From assembly GCA_958407555.1 (NCBI GenBank), contig CATYJC010000051.1:1-12095 (forward strand): DNA of 12,095 bases. The letters are read 5' to 3'. The DNA is from an uncultured Collinsella sp. (GTDB lineage: Bacteria; Actinomycetota; Coriobacteriia; Coriobacteriales; Coriobacteriaceae). The notes beneath the pieces are model-generated. The model did no database searches. It saw nothing but the letters and a program-made list of their open reading frames with translations, and had not been told where the DNA came from. Shown one piece after another: positions 1 to 5,034 of this stretch (position 1 is its first letter; each line of letters starts with the position of its first letter). Position numbers and translations under genes: made by a program.

Positions 1-39
1 CTGGAGCTTATCGATTGGGATGAAGTGGATGCTGATTGA
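1..39 (+). CDS. C-terminal end of an upstream gene (partial; probably an AbiEi-type antitoxin)
   Basis: Only the last codons of an upstream gene could be present. Frame 1 is open from base 1 to a TGA at 37-39 and would end in LELIDWDEVDAD. Frame 3 is also open and reaches a TGA at 21-23, giving a classic ATGA overlap with the ATG at 20. Either reading makes this gene overlap the start of the downstream AbiEii-like toxin. AbiE loci usually carry the antitoxin gene immediately upstream and overlapping, so an AbiEi-like product is the natural guess. The fragment is too short to show any domain, and the frame is undecided. Confidence 0.35.
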   Translation: MELIDWDEVDAD

Positions 40-1015
40 CCTTGAAGAGCTTGCCGGAAATATCGCCAGCAAGGTAGATGGCGCCGGGCTTACGCCCGTC
101 ATCGAAAAGGAAATCGTCCATTACGAGATCATCCGGTCCCTTGGGAGGAACGGCCTACTTCAAGACATCACTTTTCAAGGCGGGACTTCACTTCGTCTCT
201 GCTACGGATCGCAACGATATAGCGAAGACCTCGATTTCGTTGCCGGCGATAAGTTCGATTCGCTCCCCTTGGACGATTTCTCAAGGACCCTGCGTTGCGA
301 TCTGCTGAGATCCTACGATACCGAAGTGAGCGTCAGGGAACCCAAGATCGTCAACGATCTCGATGGCGTCGGGATGCGAAGATGGACGGTTTCCGTAAAC
401 ACCAACATTGCGCGCCCTGATTTGCCGAAACAGCGAATCAAGCTCGAGATCGCGTCCGTTCCGGCACATACATCCACTGTCCGTCGCGTCGCAGTCAATT
501 ATCCCGAGCTCGCCGGAACGTATGACGACCTTGCAATCCGGTGCCAGACACTCGAGGAAATCTTGGCCGATAAGTTGATCTCATTCTCAGCCACCGATAC
601 GCATATCAGGCACCGCGACCTCTGGGACATTCCCTGGATCGTCCGTGAGCAGGAGATCGATTTCCCTGCCGTAGCCGCACTCGTCGCGGCAAAGCACGGT
701 GACTACCTCTGTCCCGTGCCCCTTTCCAGCATGATCGCCGTCGGCATGCAACGCGCACACGTCTGCTATGCCGACGGGTCATTCACCGGGCAGATGCAGC
801 GTTTCCTAACCCCCGCCGTTCTCAACCGCACGCACGATTTCGATAATCACTGCGATGCCCTCAACGCAATCGTCGAAAAGTGCTACGGCCGCGTCGCCGC
901 CTCCCTCGGCATCTCGGATCAGGTCGAGCATGCCAGGCGCAGGCTCGCAACCGAGATATCTTCGGGATCGATTTCGTCCGCCGTGCTACCGAAAAGGACT
1001 TTGGGGCTTTCTTAA
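20..1015 (+). CDS. AbiEii/AbiGii-family nucleotidyltransferase toxin
   Basis: This 331-residue protein belongs to the AbiEii/AbiGii group of DUF1814-type nucleotidyltransferases, the toxin half of type IV toxin-antitoxin and abortive-infection systems. The signature is visible: FQGGTSLRL (residues 52-60) followed by RYSEDLDF (66-73), giving the GG-T/S motif and the two metal-binding aspartates D70 and D72. A second family block, an E-x-x-x-x-K-L stretch followed by RHRDLWDI, lies near residues 178-205. The length is usual for the family and no truncation is seen. The ATG at 20 overlaps the previous gene's end; a second in-frame ATG at 29 is possible, and the nearest SD-like GGAG (3-6) is rather far from both. 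Family members transfer nucleotides to RNA in some studied cases, but the target of this one is unknown. It is the only large gene on the plus strand and converges on the HNH gene at 1129. Confidence 0.93.
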   Translation: MKWMLIDLEELAGNIASKVDGAGLTPVIEKEIVHYEIIRSLGRNGLLQDITFQGGTSLRLCYGSQRYSEDLDFVAGDKFDSLPLDDFSRTLRCDLLRSYDTEVSVREPKIVNDLDGVGMRRWTVSVNTNIARPDLPKQRIKLEIASVPAHTSTVRRVAVNYPELAGTYDDLAIRCQTLEEILADKLISFSATDTHIRHRDLWDIPWIVREQEIDFPAVAALVAAKHGDYLCPVPLSSMIAVGMQRAHVCYADGSFTGQMQRFLTPAVLNRTHDFDNHCDALNAIVEKCYGRVAASLGISDQVEHARRRLATEISSGSISSAVLPKRTLGLS

Positions 1016-1128
1016 ATTGGGCAATCGAAACCAGTCTATACCTTGATCAGGGAGCGCTCAATTGCGGGGCAGCGGGTTATCGGTCGGATGTTTCAGGGCT
1101 CGTCCTATGGTTACCGATTCGATCGCCA

Positions 1129-1857
1129 TCAGTAGAATGCATCCGGTTCTTTTGCGCCCTTTGATCCATTGCATCGCGAACATAGCACCTGCAAATTTGA
1201 CTCAACCGTCTTTCCGCCCCTAGCTACGGGAACTATATGGTCGATTTGCAGGCCTACCCTATCAGGCATGTATTTACCACAGTTCTGGCAAGTGTAGCTG
1301 TCCCTTTCCATGATCTTCAGCCTAAGTTTTTTCGTCATCTGCTTGCGTTGATTCTTGCTGTGATAGCTTTTCAAGTCAGTTTCAAAACCTATTGCCCGAA
1401 GCTGCCGATATCTTTCCAGCAACCAGTCCACATCTACCCCAATTGCCCTTTCGGTCATGCTGACTTGATAAGACGTCCTGACGTAATTCTTTTGAGTGTA
1501 TCTAGTGCTGTTGCGATACAATTCAAACTGAAATTCATGTTCGTCGTCTATAGCGACCCGGAACTGTTTCTCCCGATGTTTCCTAAAAAACGATTGCCGG
1601 ACCTTGCCTTTTGAAGCGGCCTTCCATTTTTGAACGACTAGGGCATGGTTGTCGATCAGGTTCTCGAAATCGTTTCCATAGCTGCATATATACAGGTCGA
1701 TATAGTCCTCGATCTTCGGTAGTCTCTTTCCAGTCACATTGAACTGCTTGCGATAGTAGGGATATTGGAATGGATTTACATTCCACCAGGCTGCAATTAC
1801 GATTACTACAATAGGCAGCAGTATTAACGATGTGTAGATAGCTGTATACATTGCCAT
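1129..1857 (-). CDS. Membrane-anchored HNH endonuclease (242 aa)
   Basis: The C-terminal 55 residues form a complete HNH/McrA-type nuclease domain: zinc-ligand pairs C190/C193 and C226/C229, the core IDHIVPVARGG with catalytic H207 after D206, and N221 in SNLQVLC. The N-terminus (about residues 7-25, ending AAWW) is a hydrophobic segment typical of a signal anchor. Residues 30-180 are basic, rich in Tyr/Arg/Lys and not recognised. The protein should be membrane-tethered with a DNA-cutting domain; which side of the membrane the nuclease faces is not settled. It is the last gene of its operon, 32 nt after another TM-HNH gene. AAAGGA lies 4 nt before the ATG at 1857 and 10 nt before a second ATG at 1851, so the start may be 1851. 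Base composition is clearly more AT-rich than its neighbours, which suggests separate acquisition. Confidence 0.9.
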   Translation of the reverse strand: MAMYTAIYTSLILLPIVVIVIAAWWNVNPFQYPYYRKQFNVTGKRLPKIEDYIDLYICSYGNDFENLIDNHALVVQKWKAASKGKVRQSFFRKHREKQFRVAIDDEHEFQFELYRNSTRYTQKNYVRTSYQVSMTERAIGVDVDWLLERYRQLRAIGFETDLKSYHSKNQRKQMTKKLRLKIMERDSYTCQNCGKYMPDRVGLQIDHIVPVARGGKTVESNLQVLCSRCNGSKGAKEPDAFY

Positions 1858-1889
1858 CGGTTCCTTTATTTGTGATGCTTACATCGTTG

Positions 1890-2273
1890 CTATTCCAGAT
1901 AACGGTTTCCCTTGCCGCAATTGCAGTTCTCGCATAAGGTCTGGAGGTTGGACATCACCGACTTGCCGCCGCGCGATACGGGGACAATATGATCGACGTG
2001 GAGCTTCACGCCGTCCTCGCGGCCTCGTCCACAGCGGACGCAATGGAAATCATCGCGGCGAAGTACGTTGTAGCGCATTGCCCTTGTGACCTTTGCGTGC
2101 TCGGCGTCGTTTGCCATGCGGCGGTCCTGATACTCCAAACGCCGCTTCTCACGTGCCCGCTTTCGTTTCGCCTGCTTGTGATCTTTAATAAGCATCGTGA
2201 CGACAGTTTCAATGCCCCAGAGAACCATAGCGAAAATTATAATAGGCTTTAGGGCTTCCACCATTGCGTCCAT
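1890..2273 (-). CDS. Small membrane-anchored HNH endonuclease (127 aa)
   Basis: This is a second HNH nuclease with the same architecture as its downstream neighbour but a different length and linker. A hydrophobic helix (about residues 9-29, IIIFAMVLWG...) is followed by a strongly basic stretch (about 31-52, KQAKRKRAREKRR) and then the HNH domain: C78/C81 and C114/C117 zinc pairs, VDHIVPVSRGG with H95, and N109. I chose the ATG at 2273 because AGAGGAA sits 5 nt upstream and the membrane helix begins right after it. The frame stays open to 2387, but the extra 38 residues are low-complexity and lack an RBS. The positive charge after the helix predicts a cytoplasmic nuclease domain under the positive-inside rule. 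The HNH core is close to that of the 242-residue protein (both IDH/VDHIVPV-x-RGGK), so the pair may be an old duplication with diverged N-termini. Confidence 0.9.
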   Translation of the reverse strand: MDAMVEALKPIIIFAMVLWGIETVVTMLIKDHKQAKRKRAREKRRLEYQDRRMANDAEHAKVTRAMRYNVLRRDDFHCVRCGRGREDGVKLHVDHIVPVSRGGKSVMSNLQTLCENCNCGKGNRYLE

Positions 2274-2314
2274 TTGGGTTCCTCTTTCTTTTTGGCGGTG
2301 GGTATTCGCGGATT

Positions 2315-2373
2315 GCGCCCGGTGTCCGGGCGCCCGCTGGGGGCCGATCTGGCTCCCGCCGGTTTCCGGCGGG
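2315..2373. repeat. Two GC-rich hairpins between the glycosyltransferase and HNH genes
   Basis: The gap contains two perfect 8-bp inverted repeats with 3-nt loops. One has GCGCCCGG/CCGGGCGC arms (2315-2322 and 2326-2333). The other has CCCGCCGG/CCGGCGGG arms (2355-2362 and 2366-2373, loop TTT). Neither is followed by a T-run on the minus strand, so they do not look like full intrinsic terminators. They could stabilise the upstream mRNA end or lower expression of the distal nuclease genes. The second resembles the hairpin at 3900-3924. Confidence 0.6.
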
Positions 2374-2396
2374 GGACGCATAATCATCGGGTGGCG

Positions 2397-3341
2397 TCAG
2401 TCCTTCTCGGTCTGGCGGTATACTCGAAGCTCCCACTGCTTGCGCTCGACTTTCGCAACGGCGTCCAGGATGAAGCCCGTGGTAAGTGAGAGCGCTGCCA
2501 TGAACATGAGCGCCGCGGCAAGGATGGCGGTCGGGAACCGGGGCACGAGGCCGGTAGCAAGGTATTCGGTCACCACCGGCATGCCGGCACACAGGCCGCC
2601 GATGCAGAACAGCAGGGCGACCAGCGAGAAGAACTTCAACGGGCGGTAGTCCTTGAACAGGGTGCCGATCATGGCGATCACCTTCAGCCCGTCCCTCACG
2701 GTGTTCAATTTCGAAACCGAGCCCTCGGGGCGGTCCCGGTATTCCACGGGGACATCGGCGATCCGCCAGCGGCGGTCGACGGCGTGAATCGACAGCTCCG
2801 TCTCAATCTGGAAGCCCTCGGACAGGACCGGAAAGGTCTTCACGAACGGCCTGGACATCGCCCGGTAGCCGGTCATGACATCCTCGAAACCGTAGCCGTA
2901 TATCCACCTGATCATGGCGCGCACGAGGTCGTTGCCGAATCCATGGAAGGCGCGCTTGTTCTCTTCGGCGTAGATGCCGTTGGAAAGGCGGTCGCCCACT
3001 ACCATATCTGCCTCGCCCGCGAGGACGGGAGCGCAGAGGGAGCGCGCCGATTCCGCGGGGTAGGTATCGTCGCCGTCGACCATGAGATAGCAGTCGGCGT
3101 CGATGTCGCGGAACATCTGCCGGCAGACGTTGCCCTTGCCCTGGCGCGGCTCGTGTCTCACGATTGCGCCGCGGGTGCGGGCGATCTCGGCGGTGCCGTC
3201 GGTCGAGTTGTTGTCGTAGACGTAGACGGCCGCCTCGGGCAGTTCGCGGCGGAAGTCGTCGACGACCTTGGCTATCGTCGGCGCCTCGTTGTAGCACGGG
3301 ATGATCACGGCGATTTCGTGATGGGTTTCGGGTTGCGGCAT
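2397..3341 (-). CDS. GT2 family glycosyltransferase, polyprenol-phosphate type, with two C-terminal TM helices
   Basis: This 314-residue GT-A fold enzyme most likely transfers a sugar from a nucleotide-sugar donor to a polyprenyl phosphate, as in DPM1/GtrB-like proteins. Visible motifs are VIIPCYNE (residues 12-19), DNNSTDGT (43-50), the DxD metal motif in VDGDDTYP (88-95), VVGDR further on, and the acceptor-region E-x-E in GFQIETELS. Two hydrophobic segments (about 237-261 and 269-295) anchor the C-terminus in the membrane. The ATG at 3341 follows AGGGAA with a 7-nt gap; the frame is open to 3377 but would then overlap the preceding gene. It sits 11 nt after a small unknown gene and upstream of two TM-HNH nucleases. 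No GtrA flippase or periplasmic transferase is visible here. Donor and acceptor are unknown; surface modification is an inference. Confidence 0.92.
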   Translation of the reverse strand: MPQPETHHEIAVIIPCYNEAPTIAKVVDDFRRELPEAAVYVYDNNSTDGTAEIARTRGAIVRHEPRQGKGNVCRQMFRDIDADCYLMVDGDDTYPAESARSLCAPVLAGEADMVVGDRLSNGIYAEENKRAFHGFGNDLVRAMIRWIYGYGFEDVMTGYRAMSRPFVKTFPVLSEGFQIETELSIHAVDRRWRIADVPVEYRDRPEGSVSKLNTVRDGLKVIAMIGTLFKDYRPLKFFSLVALLFCIGGLCAGMPVVTEYLATGLVPRFPTAILAAALMFMAALSLTTGFILDAVAKVERKQWELRVYRQTEKD

Positions 3342-3352
3342 CTTCGACTTCC

Positions 3353-3583
3353 CTAATCGGTGTCCAGGTAGGTGCACGGGACGCTCACGTAAGTGCCCTG
3401 GTGGTCCAAAACCTTGATTTGGTCGCAGGAGGAATCGATAACGTTCGCATGGGCGATATCGGGCGGCAGGCGAAACAGGCCCTCATGGTCGATATAGGCG
3501 GCGCAACACGTCCAGCCGCCTTTGCGAATGATGACGAGCTCGCGGACGCTGGTCTCGTGTCGGCAGTATTCGATAACGGTCAT
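3353..3583 (-). CDS. Small Cys-containing protein of unknown function (76 aa)
   Basis: I do not recognise this protein. It starts MTVIEYCRHETSVRELVIIR and has five cysteines, including an adjacent pair (WTCC, about residues 24-27). Alternating hydrophobic residues (VRELVII, IKVLDHQGTYVSV) suggest a small beta-rich fold. There is no signal peptide or membrane segment. The ATG at 3583 is preceded by AAGGAG at 6-7 nt, which is strong support that the gene is real. It begins 4 nt after the end of a 49-residue gene and ends 11 nt before the glycosyltransferase start, whose RBS lies in the gap. It is therefore almost certainly co-transcribed and translationally coupled with both neighbours. Confidence 0.75.
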   Translation of the reverse strand: MTVIEYCRHETSVRELVIIRKGGWTCCAAYIDHEGLFRLPPDIAHANVIDSSCDQIKVLDHQGTYVSVPCTYLDTD

Positions 3584-3587
3584 CGGT

Positions 3588-3737
3588 CTACTCCTTGCCT
3601 TTGCCGGACAGATTCTTCTCGATCTGCTTCAGCAGCTCGAGCTTCTGGGCCTCGATCTCGTTGTGCTTGCGCAGCTCGCCGCCGATCCCATCCAACCTGT
3701 CCTTGATGTTGATCAGGCCACCTACATCTACGTACAT
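3588..3737 (-). CDS. Short alpha-helical protein of unknown function (49 aa)
   Basis: This is the first gene of the operon after the terminator at 3857-3884. The start at 3737 (MYVDVGGLINIKDRLDGIG) is chosen because AAGGGAA lies about 6 nt upstream. The open frame extends to 3800, but that part has no RBS and atypical residues. After the first 15 residues the protein is a charged amphipathic helix (ELRKHNEIEAQKLELLKQIEKNL), so a short coiled coil or oligomerisation helix is likely. The family is unknown. The length and close coupling to the next gene (4 nt) suggest a small regulatory or assembly partner. Confidence 0.7.
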   Translation of the reverse strand: MYVDVGGLINIKDRLDGIGGELRKHNEIEAQKLELLKQIEKNLSGKGKE

Positions 3738-3856
3738 TTCGAGTTCCCTTCCCTCGGGTGCGATTCCATGTTCGGGGTCGCCACGATGGATGCGCCCCAA
3801 TGTCCCGACTTCTACCCGCGATGGAAAAATCTATTCGCTGAACGGGGCGGATATTG

Positions 3857-3884
3857 AAAAAGGCACCCGATTTCCGGGTGCCTT
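3857..3884 (-). terminator. Intrinsic terminator of the mobilization operon
   Basis: A perfect 10-bp stem (AAGGCACCCG with CGGGTGCCTT, 3860-3869 and 3875-3884) with a 5-nt loop is followed on the minus strand by a run of T residues (TTTTTC). It lies downstream of the acidic-tail gene that ends at 4114 and before the cargo operon that starts at 3737, so it separates the two transcription units. Confidence 0.85.
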
Positions 3885-3899
3885 GGAATAGGCGTTGGG

Positions 3900-3924
3900 A
3901 GCCCCGCCGGTCTCCGGCGGGGCT
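3900..3924. repeat. Strong GC hairpin (11-bp stem, 3-nt loop)
   Basis: Perfect arms AGCCCCGCCGG and CCGGCGGGGCT surround a TCT loop. On the plus strand only TTT follows, and on the minus strand there is no T-run. It lies 16 nt before the main terminator and may act as an auxiliary terminator or an mRNA 3'-end stabiliser. Confidence 0.6.
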
Positions 3925-4113
3925 TTGGATGGATGGACGGCCGTCCGGTATTCTCATAGCGTGTCGGCAGATTGCAGCGTCCATGCCGCTCCACTGCCGT
4001 CTTGTAGTTCGTTTTCCCACTTTAATCAATATACACGAGGTATTGCCGCAAACGGGCAGGTGGAGCGCCCGAGGCGGCCGCATTGCCGCCGCGGGCATCG
4101 TCGCGGTCGCTTT

Positions 4114-5031
4114 CTAGAAGAGATCAGCGAACATCGAATCGTCTTCCTCGTAGTCGTCACTGTCATCGTCGTCGTCACCGTCTTCATCTTCGCCGGGGTC
4201 CCCGTCGGGACCCCCGCCATCTCCGTCCGGTCCCCCATCGGAACCCGAACCGCCATCGGCCTCGGCGGACTCGATTTCCGAACCGCCGGGTTCGCGGGCG
4301 CTCTCGGTCTCCGCGTCGTCGGTTTCCGCGTCTCGGGACGGCTGCGGTTCGCTTTCGGTCACGGCATCGTCGGCATCGGGATCGTCCGAGACGGTGCCGC
4401 CGCCGCTCACCATGCCGCCCGCGGTCTTCATGGCTACGAGCGCGCCGCCGAAGGTCATGAGCTCCATGTGCGCGTACTGCTCCGGATCGACCACGACCGT
4501 GGGCTCGGGGCGGAGCTCCATGAGGTTTCGGTCGCCGCGCGTCCAGGCTCCGCGGGTCCACGTGATGCCCGAGTCCAGGTCGCTCCAATCAATCAGGTCG
4601 TCGGCCATGAGCATGCCATCGCCGAACGAGAGCACGGTCGGCACGATCGTCTCGTAGCTGCCGGACTCATAGTAGACGCAAAGGCCCTGCCCGTGGTCGC
4701 CCATGAAGTTGCCGCTGTCGTCGAACAGCACCTCGAACACTGCCGGGGCCAAACGCGACCCGTCCTCGGTCCTCACGAGAATCGGCTTGCCGTCCGCATA
4801 GACGCCATCGATGGCGTCCAACTCATCCGGCTCGATGATCGTCACGGCGCGCTTGAGGAGCTGCATGTCATCGCTGGTGGTGATGAACACGCTGCGCTCA
4901 AGAAGCACGCCCTGGTTCAGGTAGTCGGAAATGTCGAGGAAGTCGTCCTCGAGCATGATGCCGCTGTGCAGGTCCATGCGCGTCGTCTCGATCACGCGGG
5001 TCCTGTCGTGCATCTTCACGATGATGTTCAC
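4114..5031 (-). CDS. Unknown protein with a long acidic tail, third gene of the mobilization operon (305 aa)
   Basis: I do not recognise the family. Residues 1-205 look like a compact alpha/beta domain. From about residue 215 the chain is low complexity, first Ser/Asp/Glu, then Gly/Asp (GPDGDGGGPDGD), then an almost pure Asp/Glu run. It ends in SMFADLF, a hydrophobic cap on an acidic tail. No signal peptide or TM segment is seen. The start is GTG at 5031, with AAGGAG 7 nt upstream, only 3 nt after the relaxase stop, so the two are coupled. The tail style recalls SSB-type acidic tips that dock partners and acidic DNA-mimic tails; both are inference. A role in DNA transfer or relaxosome function is suggested only by position. 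A long open frame on the opposite strand is a shadow of this GC-rich gene. Confidence 0.85.
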   Translation of the reverse strand: MNIIVKMHDRTRVIETTRMDLHSGIMLEDDFLDISDYLNQGVLLERSVFITTSDDMQLLKRAVTIIEPDELDAIDGVYADGKPILVRTEDGSRLAPAVFEVLFDDSGNFMGDHGQGLCVYYESGSYETIVPTVLSFGDGMLMADDLIDWSDLDSGITWTRGAWTRGDRNLMELRPEPTVVVDPEQYAHMELMTFGGALVAMKTAGGMVSGGGTVSDDPDADDAVTESEPQPSRDAETDDAETESAREPGGSEIESAEADGGSGSDGGPDGDGGGPDGDPGEDEDGDDDDDSDDYEEDDSMFADLF

Positions 5032-5034
5032 CGT

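Larger units (their letters stand above)
3738..4113. other. 376-nt gap between the mobilization operon and the cargo operon
   Basis: No convincing gene lies here. Going along the minus strand from 4113 there is an AT-rich patch with a possible -10 (TATATT, 4033-4028) lacking a good -35. It is followed by a 12-bp palindrome GGACGGCCGTCC (3935-3946), a GC hairpin (3900-3924) and an intrinsic terminator (3857-3884). About 120 nt then remain before the first cargo gene at 3737, and its promoter should lie there, but I could not identify clear -35 and -10 boxes. Short open frames exist in this gap, but none has a good RBS that is independent of the hairpins. Confidence 0.5.

Noticed and set aside
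2784..3356. 190-codon plus-strand open frame
   Set aside because: It is an antisense shadow of the glycosyltransferase, whose DxD and other GT2 motifs are unmistakable.
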